From: JAUVXJ01 sp964433755
GTDB lineage: Bacteria > Chloroflexota > Anaerolineae > UBA7937 > B3-Chlor
Length of the DNA stretch: 64,000 nt
Assembly: GCA_964433755.1 (NCBI GenBank)
Contig: CAYSSR010000005.1
Location: forward strand, 224,350-288,349
Direction: 5' to 3'
The translations under genes were made by a program, and so were the position numbers. Of this stretch, positions 42,301 to 49,852 are shown piece by piece. Positions within the stretch are counted from its first letter, which is position 1, and each line of letters begins with the position of its first letter. The notes beneath the pieces were generated by a model. That model did not search any database. It had not been told where the DNA came from and worked only from the letters and a program-made list of their open reading frames with translations.

Positions 42301-43260
42301 CTAGGCGTCGACCCTGCGCAGTTGGACGAGTTTCGGTCCGTCGATCTCGACCAGGAATCCCTTGAGAATGCCCTCCGCGTACTCGCTGCCTGGATTGAGA
42401 CACTCGGTCCGGCCCAGTTTTACGCGTCCCGGACTCTCGTGGATGTGCCCGTGCAACCCCAACAGAGGCTGGTACTTCTCGATGATCTTGCGAACTGCAG
42501 TGGAGCCGACGGGCTCCATGTGCGTGTGGCCGCCTCGAACGGCGACTGACAGATCGTTCTCGAGCATCGGTGCTTGGTCGATGAAGGTGTCGTACGGCGG
42601 GACGTGGATGCAGAACACGGCTGTCTCCATGTTCTTCACGTTCTTCACCACCCGTTCAAGTCTCTCTTCCAATTCCTCCTCGCTGCACTCTCGAGGTGAG
42701 TCGAAGGGAGTGGGATTCGACCAGCCAAAGCAAAGGACCTCATGCTCATCGTCTAACTCTATGACCTCTTCTTCCCCGAAGACGACCTGGGGGTTGGGGT
42801 CCGCTCGGATGACGTCGTCGATAGAGTGCTTGTCGTCGTTGCCTGGGCTGATGATGACCTTGCAGTCTGGAGGAACTCGATCAGGGATGAGGGTCAACCA
42901 GAACTTGACGGTCTCGCACTCCATTCTCTCGAAGAGATCTTCCTTGTACTCGTCGTCAGAAGCGATACGATCCACTTCCTCAGGGGTGGTCCGGTAGGGG
43001 ATGTAGGTGATCATGCGGCACTTCTTCTCGAATTCCGGGACCTCGTCTTCGGACAGTACGTACGGTTCGCCGTACAAGCTGGCGTCGTACTTGCCGTCGG
43101 GGCGTTTCACTATGGGCACCAGGAGCTTGCCAGTCATATCGCCGCTGAGGATGAGCGCGTCGAGATCGAAGTACTTGGCAGCATTCAGAAACTTGCGCCA
43201 CACTGTCTCTGAGCCGTGAAGATCCGTGGAGAAAAGGAACTTGGTCTTGGCCATGGACAT
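42301..43260 (-). CDS. Calcineurin-like metallophosphoesterase
   Basis: A 319-residue protein with all metallophosphoesterase motifs in order: STDLHGSE (D-x-H), ALILSGDMTG (GD), VIISPGNDDKHS (GN with Asp), FCIHVPPYDT (His) and GLHGHIHES (GHxH). It should hydrolyse phosphomono- or diesters with two metal ions. An insertion between motifs 2 and 3 of about 80 mostly acidic residues is longer than in the small phosphodiesterases. AAGGA lies four bases before ATG 43260. It is transcribed from a strong promoter at 43349-43377 and lies between the nucleotidyltransferase-like gene and UspA, so it is probably monocistronic. Confidence 0.9.
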   Translation of the reverse strand: MSMAKTKFLFSTDLHGSETVWRKFLNAAKYFDLDALILSGDMTGKLLVPIVKRPDGKYDASLYGEPYVLSEDEVPEFEKKCRMITYIPYRTTPEEVDRIASDDEYKEDLFERMECETVKFWLTLIPDRVPPDCKVIISPGNDDKHSIDDVIRADPNPQVVFGEEEVIELDDEHEVLCFGWSNPTPFDSPRECSEEELEERLERVVKNVKNMETAVFCIHVPPYDTFIDQAPMLENDLSVAVRGGHTHMEPVGSTAVRKIIEKYQPLLGLHGHIHESPGRVKLGRTECLNPGSEYAEGILKGFLVEIDGPKLVQLRRVDA

Positions 43261-43348
43261 ACCGTCCTTTCAGGTTTTTCTACTGTGGCTCGGACGACGC
43301 GTAGGGACGTGGGCCCTGCTTGCGCCCTCGTTCGAAAAAGCGACGCCG

Positions 43349-43377
43349 ATTATACCATTATCGTCGCAGCTTGCCAA
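43349..43377 (-). promoter_or_regulatory. Sigma70-type promoter for the metallophosphoesterase
   Basis: On the minus strand: TTGGCA (43377-43372), 17-bp spacer, perfect TATAAT (43354-43349). Bases 43378-43623 contain no supported gene or promoter for the UspA gene. Confidence 0.7.
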
Positions 43378-43623
43378 ACACTACAGTGTGAAGGTGTCGG
43401 ACAGTGGGGATAGGTATCGTGAGCGGACCACCCGGTCTTTCTCGTTTGGGCGTCCTGCGGGCCGCGTGCAGCAAATGCGCCGACGGCTTCGATATCGCTT
43501 CTCCTTTGCATAGAGACGTTGGGGCGTGTAGCAGGCACGAGAGAGCCGCAGATCGGGTGCTTAACAGCTTTCTCCGCATGAGTCGAAGGGTGTGATGTGC
43601 AACAAGGGACGGGAGGTGGTTCT

Positions 43624-44064
43624 ATGTACGATCGCATACTGGTACCTTTGGATGGTTCTGATCTGGCCAAGCAGATAGTCCCTCGGGTGTTGTCCCTGGG
43701 GGCCGCTCACGGGTCCGAGGTGATTCTGCTCCAGGTGCTGCCGGGGTCAGGGGTTCTTCCCAAGACTGCGGCCAAGGAGCGACAAGAGGCCGAGGAGCAC
43801 CTGGCGGCGGTGGAACAGGAGTTGCTGGATGCCGGGGTGAACGCTCGCCATACGATCAGGCATGGGGCAGATGTCGCCGCGGAGATCGTCGACTATGCGG
43901 AGGTCAACGACGTCGATCTGATCGCCATGTCCACCCACGGTCGTACGGGCGTGGGCCGTTGGGTGTTTGGCAGCGTGGCGGAAAGGGTCTTGAGAGGCAC
44001 GACCAAGCCGATACTGTTGGTCAGGCCGTCTGGCGTGCAGCCCTTGCCCACGCGGAATCCGTAG
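43624..44064 (+). CDS. Universal stress protein (UspA family)
   Basis: A 146-residue protein of usual length: YDRILVPLDGSDLAKQIV at the start, a central SEVILLQVLPG strand, and the ATP-binding loop STHGRTGVGRWVFGSVAERVLR (G-2x-G-9x-G-S/T type, quoted by its ends STHGRTGVG and SVAERVLR), followed by KPILLVRP. The nucleotide loop is intact, so it belongs to the ATP-binding branch. Such proteins accumulate in stress or growth arrest. ATG 43624 has GGGAGG about seven bases upstream; earlier in-frame codons lack a ribosome site. It stands alone. Confidence 0.93.
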   Translation: MYDRILVPLDGSDLAKQIVPRVLSLGAAHGSEVILLQVLPGSGVLPKTAAKERQEAEEHLAAVEQELLDAGVNARHTIRHGADVAAEIVDYAEVNDVDLIAMSTHGRTGVGRWVFGSVAERVLRGTTKPILLVRPSGVQPLPTRNP

Positions 44065-44244
44065 GCCGTGGCCCTTCTGGGGCGGCGAGTACGCTGCGGC
44101 GGCTGACTCTTCTGTCGTTTGCCTCCGACTTGGGGCCACGCGCCTTGATCCGTATGGCCCGCGACGATGGCGAAAGGGACACGAACTACGTGGCCCCAGC
44201 CGGCGGACTAGGGAACGCTGAAAACGGATGGAGATGTGGTTGGA

Positions 44245-44589
44245 TCACTCCTTTGGTTTCAGCCCCAGGAATCTGGCCATAAACTCGAACCAGAGGTAGA
44301 ACCCCATGGCGGCCAGGATCAGTCCGCAGATCAGTCCTGCCTCGGAGATGAAGGTGGCGAAGAGGTCGGGCATGTAGGCAGCGCTGTAGTCGATGAATCC
44401 GTCGCTGAAGTCTACCACTGAGGCGATGAGCATCATGACAAAGCCGACGACGATCCATTGCCAGGAAGTGGTGGCAATCTCTGGGTACCTGCGCCCAGCA
44501 CGTACCAGTACCGCCAGCAGAGCGATCATCGCTATGACCTGGACTCCCTCCAGCAAGATCTTGAACCAATCGGGCGACTGCACCAACAT
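44245..44589 (-). CDS. Small three-helix membrane protein
   Basis: A 114-residue protein with three hydrophobic helices at about 9-28 (ILLEGVQVIAMIALLAVLV), 43-62 (WIVVGFVMMLIASVVDF) and 80-101 (EAGLICGLILAAMGFYLWF). Acidic and aromatic residues between helices 2 and 3 (DFSDGFIDYSAAYMPD) and a Lys-rich tail suggest cytoplasmic C-terminus. Not recognised as a known family. AGGAG ten bases before the ATG supports translation. It follows the roadblock genes in the same direction after about 100 bases and could share their transcript. Confidence 0.7.
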   Translation of the reverse strand: MLVQSPDWFKILLEGVQVIAMIALLAVLVRAGRRYPEIATTSWQWIVVGFVMMLIASVVDFSDGFIDYSAAYMPDLFATFISEAGLICGLILAAMGFYLWFEFMARFLGLKPKE

Positions 44590-44695
44590 CAGTGAAACAC
44601 TCCTTTCCTTTCTCTAGTCCTTCGGGGCCTCATTGCCTGTTCCCCGTTCTCCACTGACGCCAAGCGGTCAGTGTGATGCCATCGATTCAGCTCCG

Positions 44696-45517
44696 CTACG
44701 CTCGACGAGCTTCGAAGCTACACGTGTCCTCACCCACGGCCCGGCAGAGAGACTCGGTGACCACGACGTCTTCCAGACCGGCAATCGAGCTGAGCAGACC
44801 TTGGACGAACCCGGCCAGGAAGTGACAACGCACCATGGGTGAGGGAAGATTCCTGCAGAAGGGGCAGGCCAGGACGTCGAGCCGGCTACCCTGCGAACTG
44901 ACTATGGCAAACGGGCTCACTGCCGGACCCGCAACCAGCTCTATGCCCTGAGGTATGGAGGCCGGAACACTCATGCTCGCATATCGTCGTTGGTAGATCA
45001 TCTGGCCCGCCTGCCTGCCCAGGGCGTTTAGAGCCTCCGGCCGGTCGTTCTGGGACAGAGTCTGCTCGAATTCCATAACCGGGCTGACCACGTCGGGATA
45101 GGCCTCGACGACGGTGTGGAGTATCTCATCCAAGGGCACAGCTTGCGTCTCAGGGGCTGGTGGTGGTTCCTTCTCCTCCTTGAGCGTCTGGGCCAGTTTC
45201 CTTGCCGCCACGTCCACTGTGAGGTTTAAGAGTGGGACGTTCATGTTGCGAGTGCACAGCACGCAAAGGCAGCCCTCGCGCAGCGGCTTGACTACCATGC
45301 GTCCTTCTGAGTATAGAAGATCGATTTCCTGGACTTTGCGCCGTCGAGAAGTGACCAGCCCGGCTGTAGTCTGGCTGATGGTCCGGCCGACCGTCGAGAG
45401 ATCGCGTTCGGCGAGGAGATCTGACAGGGTGGAGGCCAGAATCTGCCCATCCGCGTCACACACGAAGCAGCCGGTCACCCCCAACACGGCCCCGATGTCC
45501 GTGAGTATGTCTTCCAT
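44696..45517 (-). CDS. Roadblock/LC7-like domain plus V4R-like domain protein
   Basis: About 273 residues from ATG 45517 (GAGGGGG just upstream). Residues 1-110 have a roadblock-like pattern (EDILTDIGAVLGVTGCFVCDADGQILAST) with three Cys around CLCVLC. The C-terminal half (about 145-273) resembles the V4R/4-vinyl-reductase-type small-molecule binding domain: IELVAGPAVSPF, ACPFCRN, RCHFLAGFVQGLLSS and the final LCRAVGEDTCSFE, whose Cys residues could bind metal. V4R domains sense or bind hydrophobic ligands. It follows a single-domain roadblock protein by 22 bp, so the two probably form a heteromer, perhaps acting on a small GTPase not found here. Confidence 0.7.
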   Translation of the reverse strand: MEDILTDIGAVLGVTGCFVCDADGQILASTLSDLLAERDLSTVGRTISQTTAGLVTSRRRKVQEIDLLYSEGRMVVKPLREGCLCVLCTRNMNVPLLNLTVDVAARKLAQTLKEEKEPPPAPETQAVPLDEILHTVVEAYPDVVSPVMEFEQTLSQNDRPEALNALGRQAGQMIYQRRYASMSVPASIPQGIELVAGPAVSPFAIVSSQGSRLDVLACPFCRNLPSPMVRCHFLAGFVQGLLSSIAGLEDVVVTESLCRAVGEDTCSFEARRA

Positions 45518-45539
45518 GTTCCCCCTCTCTCTGTATGTC

Positions 45540-45878
45540 TCAGGCCAGGGTGCCAAGTCTGCCTTGCACCTCAGTGGCCAGGAGTGCTGGCGAGGCCTTC
45601 GAACTCAGAAGCAGGCCTATGAAGTACTGGGGTTGTTCGACGATCAGCATTCTGTACTTGGTCATCGATACCACGCCCCAATCGAAATCTCCAAGGTCCA
45701 GTGTGTTGCCTATTTGCCCGGCGGCAGTGCCCACGAAGACGGCCACTGCGCCCTCTTTCTCAGCATCGGCTTCCAGGGTGTCGGCCACTACTGTGCCGTC
45801 AGCCGCGACGATAACCGACGCTTCAACTGAGGTTATCCTCGCCAGGTCTTCAGCCAGGGTGCGCAGTCTGTTTTCCAT
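45540..45878 (-). CDS. Roadblock/LC7 domain protein (MglB-like)
   Basis: A 112-residue, single-domain roadblock protein: LAEDLARITSVEASVIVAADGTVVADTL at the start (quoted as its core VEASVIVAADGTVVA), then the central helix and DWGVVSMTKYRMLIVEQP strand. Roadblock proteins dimerise and often regulate Ras-like GTPases; MglB is the GAP of MglA in polarity control. No MglA-like GTPase is in the window. AAGGAGG lies just before its ATG and a consensus promoter is at 45949-45977. It leads the operon with the V4R protein. Confidence 0.85.
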   Translation of the reverse strand: MENRLRTLAEDLARITSVEASVIVAADGTVVADTLEADAEKEGAVAVFVGTAAGQIGNTLDLGDFDWGVVSMTKYRMLIVEQPQYFIGLLLSSKASPALLATEVQGRLGTLA

Positions 45879-45948
45879 CTGCTTTCCTCCTTCGCTGAGT
45901 ACATGACGATGACGATGTGGAGGTCAATATCACTTGCCCTCCCGAGCC

Positions 45949-45977
45949 AGTATAGCTGGTTTGGCACGTGGTGTCAA
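45949..45977 (-). promoter_or_regulatory. Consensus sigma70 promoter for the roadblock operon
   Basis: On the minus strand: perfect TTGACA (45977-45972), 17-bp spacer, TATACT (45954-45949). Bases 45978-46265 contain no supported gene or signal. Confidence 0.8.
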
Positions 45978-46265
45978 TAGGTAGATAGTACTGCCTTCAC
46001 TCGAGCGAGAGTCCACAACGCGCGGAAACGAGGGTGGCCTGCCTCTGCCGACCCCGAGACGTGGTGCGGAGTGATACGCGGAGTCTTCCTCTGGCTCCTG
46101 ACCTCGTCGGCAGGTACCCGATCAAGTGCACCCTCTGCGACGGGCGGGTTACACTTGGCTCGCTGTCGCCATAGTAACAGCAAGGAGTGGGAGCGTCGAC
46201 CGTGGGGTCAAAGTAGTGCTTCCTCGGGCACTGCGCCGTATGGGGCGATGGCGCGGCCTGGTCTG

Positions 46266-47171
46266 TTACAGGCTCTCTCCCTCCTTTTCTTCCGTCATCA
46301 TACGCCAGATGCCAAAGTCGCCAACGGTGGCTTCGGTCTCGACTGGCTCGTACCACCTCTTCTTGGTGCCGACCTTCGAGCGCATCTTCCAACCCATAGT
46401 CTTGGGCTCTGCTTCGATCCGTGACAGGAGGTCGCCGATTCTCTCACTGATGAGTTGGGACTGGTCCTCCGACAGTGCCTCGACCCTTGGCAGCAGGTCT
46501 CTCATTCCCTCGAGATTGGTAGTGAGCGTGTACCAGAACCCCCAGTCACTGGAGAGAAGGCCGGCTATGTAGGCCCTGTTGATTGTGTTCTCTTTGTCAT
46601 CCTCGGCAAGTTCGTGGGCGAAGAGGAGCATCAGGCTGTCTTTGAAGTCCTTCTCACTCATGTTCACGATCTGTAGCTTCTCCAGAAGGAGGTCCGTGGG
46701 ACTCAGGGTCAGAGGATCCAACTCCAGCCTACCTCGGAAATCCAGACGGTGGTTCGCCACCAGCAGCTTGTCGAAGAAGACATCCACGAAGAACCAACCG
46801 TGCTCGTGGAAATAGATCTGCCGCTCAGACGCTGCCGAGGACAGGGTGGCTCTCCTCTTGCTGTAGCCCAGACTCTCGAAGAAGCCCTGCATGTGCTTGC
46901 GCAGCTTCTTGTAGGTTATGAAGTCCAGATCTGTGAACTCCTGCTCGCCTTCCCCCAATCGAGCCAGGCTCCGGCCTAGTTCCTGGTGTGGGAGCGTGCG
47001 CAGCCGTATTCCTGCGCCTCCCATCACGCGCAGAATCAGTTCCTGGCGCTCTCCCTCCGCGACGATTCTGCGCGCCTCCTCGAGGAACACCTCGGATGGG
47101 ACAACGCCTCCCCATTCCTCTGGCATGCGGGTCTCTCTGGCATCCTCATCCATGTGCTGTAGCCATACCAT
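46266..47171 (-). CDS. Nucleotidyltransferase-fold protein, copy B
   Basis: A 301-residue paralogue of the 41449-42198 protein. It shares the order LILRVMGGAGIRL, EFTDLDFITY (D-x-D), FVDVFFDKL, then LLLEKLQIVNMSEKDFKDSL, DWGFWYTLTTNL and GWKMRSKVGTKKRWYEP. It differs by about 25 extra N-terminal residues and a C-terminal extension of about 20. In copy B the third acidic strand is FFVDVFF. The conserved C-terminal helices in both suggest a shared substrate or partner. ATG 47171 has GGAGGAGG about ten bases upstream. It follows a membrane protein gene by 39 bp and may be co-transcribed with it. Function unknown. Confidence 0.7.
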   Translation of the reverse strand: MVWLQHMDEDARETRMPEEWGGVVPSEVFLEEARRIVAEGERQELILRVMGGAGIRLRTLPHQELGRSLARLGEGEQEFTDLDFITYKKLRKHMQGFFESLGYSKRRATLSSAASERQIYFHEHGWFFVDVFFDKLLVANHRLDFRGRLELDPLTLSPTDLLLEKLQIVNMSEKDFKDSLMLLFAHELAEDDKENTINRAYIAGLLSSDWGFWYTLTTNLEGMRDLLPRVEALSEDQSQLISERIGDLLSRIEAEPKTMGWKMRSKVGTKKRWYEPVETEATVGDFGIWRMMTEEKEGESL

Positions 47172-47210
47172 GTGCGATCCACCTCCTCCTTCCAGCCGAT
47201 GCCACGATGC

Positions 47211-48020
47211 TCACATCAGGTACAGCAATCCCAGTCCCACGATGGACACCGCAACGAACTCCGCGATCACCGGTCGCGAGAGCTGAGCGGTGAGATGTTG
47301 CTTGGCCAACCCGCACACGACGTAGAAGACCAGGAGAAGGAAGATGCCGGCTCCGACGGCGCTGAAGCTCAAATGGTTCAGAGCCCAGGCCACCTCCCCG
47401 AGTGCCAGGCCCACGACGAGCGCATAGATCCAGGGACGCCTGGTGGAGAGTGTGGGGGCCTGGGGCCGGAGGAGCTCGAGGGCCAGGCTCGTAGCAAGGA
47501 GAGAGATGGCCGTGGCCGAAAGGAGACTGCGCGCACGCGCGCCGTAAATGAGAGTGCAGAACACGAATACGGCTGCATACACGGCCAGGCTCAATCCCCA
47601 GCGTGCCACCCCGGCGTGGCGCCCGCGGTTTCCGATGGTGACGGATTGCCCGAGGACCAATAGAGAGAGCGCCAGTCCGGTCACTGCCAGTGCAGCGAGC
47701 CAGGAGGCTATACTGGGAGAGAGCGGTAGGACGACCGACGAGAGCAGAACGAAGGAGCAGGGCAATCCCCAGAATGTAAGGCCGTATCCCCAGCCGGCTC
47801 TTCTGGCCAGGGGCTGGGACCGGACGATGGAATCCACGCCAGCACCCGTGAGTGTCACGAGGAGTCCAGCGACAAGCCAGCGGCTCGAAAGATAGAGAGT
47901 AGTGGGCACCCCGAGAGCCACGAAGGATATGGTTCTCGTCGGCAGCTCGACGAGGTGGGAGACGACGAGTCCGAATAGAACGAGACTAACCAGGATGCTC
48001 AGTCTATCGTAGCGAGGCAT
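47211..48020 (-). CDS. Polytopic membrane protein of unknown function
   Basis: About 269 residues from ATG 48020, with AAGGTG ten bases upstream; the residues encoded further upstream are Pro/His-rich and not membrane-like. Eight or nine hydrophobic helices fill the protein (for example ILVSLVLFGLVVSHLVEL, ASWLAALAVTGLALSLLVLG, GAGIFLLLVFYVVCGLA). Loops are short and mostly basic, which sets the orientation. No transporter signature was recognised; the overall look is of an uncharacterised Chloroflexota membrane family. The promoter is at 48096-48124 and the nucleotidyltransferase-like gene follows. Confidence 0.72.
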   Translation of the reverse strand: MPRYDRLSILVSLVLFGLVVSHLVELPTRTISFVALGVPTTLYLSSRWLVAGLLVTLTGAGVDSIVRSQPLARRAGWGYGLTFWGLPCSFVLLSSVVLPLSPSIASWLAALAVTGLALSLLVLGQSVTIGNRGRHAGVARWGLSLAVYAAVFVFCTLIYGARARSLLSATAISLLATSLALELLRPQAPTLSTRRPWIYALVVGLALGEVAWALNHLSFSAVGAGIFLLLVFYVVCGLAKQHLTAQLSRPVIAEFVAVSIVGLGLLYLM

Positions 48021-48095
48021 GTGGCAAGCACCTTGAATGCGTTTCCAGGGGCCTGGTCCTTGGACCACTCCCGCGGTCTCCCAGGGGTCTGGGTG

Positions 48096-48124
48096 ATTGT
48101 ACAGTGGCCCGTTGTCTTTGTCAA
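48096..48124 (-). promoter_or_regulatory. Consensus sigma70 promoter for the membrane protein and copy B gene
   Basis: On the minus strand: perfect TTGACA (48124-48119), 17-bp spacer, TACAAT (48101-48096). Its -35 region overlaps that of the rightward promoter at 48112-48140. Confidence 0.72.
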
Positions 48125-48140
48125 ACCTGTGCGGTATAAT
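48112..48140 (+). promoter_or_regulatory. Promoter for the prepilin peptidase gene
   Basis: TTGTCT (48112-48117), 17-bp spacer, perfect TATAAT (48135-48140), about 23 bases from transcription start to the GTG. It overlaps the divergent promoter. Confidence 0.6.
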
Positions 48141-48169
48141 GGGCGTCAGCATCCGTCAGAGGGTATGGT

Positions 48170-48922
48170 GTGGTTGCGCTATTCAGTGCACTGGGCTTGT
48201 TCGTCGGAGCCTTTCTGAACCTTGCTGCTGATAACCTTCCTCGGCGCGCTGGAGTACTGAGTAGGCCTCGTTGTTTGCATTGCCAGAGGGAGCGGTCCTG
48301 GCTGGAGCTGGCCGCGTTCACCAGCCTGCTGCTCCACGGCGACAGGTGCTCCGGTTGTGGTGCCCGCCGGAGTTGGCGCTGGCCCGTGCTGGAGCTCACT
48401 ACCGCACTGTCGTTTGGCTTTCTTTGGCTCCGATATGGTCCCTCCGTGAAACTGTGCCTCATCACGTTGTACACGTGTGCACTGTTTCTCATCTTTGTCA
48501 TAGATCTGGAACACAGGCTGATACTGCGGATCGTCATCTTGCCTGCGATCGGACTGGCGATCGTAGGCAGCTTCTTCTATCCCATGATGGGATTGCGTCG
48601 CGCAGCGTTGGGGGGTGCTGTCGCTTTCCTGTTCTTCTTCCTGGTGATCGTCGTCGGCAGGTTGGCCTTTGGCAGAGGGGCCATGGGTCAGGGTGACGCG
48701 AATCTGGCGGCCTTCGTGGGCCTCATCACGGGGTTTCCTGAGGTCATCCTGGCGCTGATCATCACTGTCTGCCTGGGCGGGCTGGTGTCCCTCCTCTTGG
48801 TGGTGATTGGGACCAAGCGCCTTCGCAGCTACATACCCTATGGGGTGTTTCTGGTCGCGGGTGGGCTCGCCACCCTACTGTTCTTCGGCGAGATACTCTC
48901 TCTATATTTCGGTCTCTTCTAG
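48170..48922 (+). CDS. Prepilin peptidase (A24 family, PilD-like)
   Basis: A 250-residue aspartic membrane protease of type IV prepilins. The N-terminal domain carries two zinc-type Cys pairs, CLHC and CSGC, and PRRAGVLSRP. The two catalytic Asp residues are in FVIDLEHR near residue 112 and in the GxGD motif MGQGDANLAAFVGL near 172. Seven or eight membrane helices are visible. It would cleave the leader from type IV pilin-like proteins and methylate the new N-terminus; no pilin or pilus gene is in the window. It starts with GTG 48170, with GAGGG six bases upstream. Confidence 0.92.
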   Translation: MVALFSALGLFVGAFLNLAADNLPRRAGVLSRPRCLHCQRERSWLELAAFTSLLLHGDRCSGCGARRSWRWPVLELTTALSFGFLWLRYGPSVKLCLITLYTCALFLIFVIDLEHRLILRIVILPAIGLAIVGSFFYPMMGLRRAALGGAVAFLFFFLVIVVGRLAFGRGAMGQGDANLAAFVGLITGFPEVILALIITVCLGGLVSLLLVVIGTKRLRSYIPYGVFLVAGGLATLLFFGEILSLYFGLF

Positions 48923-49022
48923 CTCGAGCGGGCAGTCAGTTCCCATCAATGGCAAGGCGTCCTCTTGAGGGGACAGGGCAAGGATCCAGCACGTTGAAGA
49001 GAAGTGGACGAGGAGTGGGAGG

Positions 49023-49712
49023 ATGAGGACAATCACCAACGAAAACCTGGTGGCCAGACAAGGCCGGGTCGGTCAACTGGCAACGTTCATTGGACTGCTG
49101 ATGGTCTTCGGTGGTCTCATCGTCTCGTTCACTCAGTACAGGATGATGACCGTCGTCCTCGTCGCCCTTGGTGTGGTGATGTACACTCTGGGCAACCGTG
49201 GTCAGGAACAGACGGCGCGCGAGCCGCGGCTCATCGAGGGGCTGACGGACGCTCTCAGGGACTTCGACGATCGGTACCAACTGTACAACCACGTGCTGCC
49301 TGCTGGCCACGTTCTGCTCACACCTCACGGGGTGTTCGTCCTGGTTGTGAGGGGCATGGGTGGGCGGATCCGATGCTTCAAGGACAAGTGGGTGAGGGAC
49401 ATCACCCTTGGACGAATGCTGCGGTTCTTCACTGAGGAATCCCTGGGCCATCCTTCGAAGGAGGCGCTGCAGGATGTCGAGAAGCTGGAGAAGTACCTCG
49501 AGGAGAACGCTCCGGGCGTGAAGCCGGAGATGCAGGGTCTGGTGATCTTCACCGACCCCTCGGCGCGCCTGGAAATCACGTCCGCCTCGGTGCCGGTTCT
49601 TCCTCTACGACGGCTGAAGAGCCACATTCGCAAGGCGTCGACCCGGATGGAGATGCCGCCCGAGACCCTGGCCACTTTGACCAAGCTCTTCAACGAGGCG
49701 CCTCGCGTCTGA
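49023..49712 (+). CDS. Membrane-anchored NERD (nuclease-related domain)-like protein
   Basis: A 229-residue protein with two N-terminal helices (LATFIGLLMVFGGLIVSF and MMTVVLVALGVVMYTLG). The soluble part follows the NERD pattern: LIEGLTDALRDFDDRYQLYNHVLPAGHVLLTPHGVFVLV, shortened here to its core HVLLTPHGVFVLVVRG, then CFKDKW and GLVIFTDPSARLEI. NERD domains are distantly related to restriction-type nucleases, but the PD-(D/E)xK residues are not clearly present, so activity is doubtful. GGGAGG lies just before ATG 49023. Its neighbours give no functional hint. Confidence 0.72.
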   Translation: MRTITNENLVARQGRVGQLATFIGLLMVFGGLIVSFTQYRMMTVVLVALGVVMYTLGNRGQEQTAREPRLIEGLTDALRDFDDRYQLYNHVLPAGHVLLTPHGVFVLVVRGMGGRIRCFKDKWVRDITLGRMLRFFTEESLGHPSKEALQDVEKLEKYLEENAPGVKPEMQGLVIFTDPSARLEITSASVPVLPLRRLKSHIRKASTRMEMPPETLATLTKLFNEAPRV

Positions 49713-49794
49713 GCTCTGCGCCCAGCCGGACCTGGAGCTCAGGCCTGCTCTGTCGCCCCTCGGCGGAACTCCAGCGTATCCCTTCGGTACACAC

Positions 49795-49823
49795 TTGCAT
49801 GTTGGCGTATGGTGTGCTATACT
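49795..49823 (+). promoter_or_regulatory. Sigma70-type promoter for the SPL-DUF763-mutM operon
   Basis: TTGCAT (49795-49800), 17-bp spacer, TATACT (49818-49823), about 25 bases from the predicted transcription start to the GTG. Confidence 0.68.
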
Positions 49824-49852
49824 AGAACATACGTTCGCTGAGGGATACTTCG

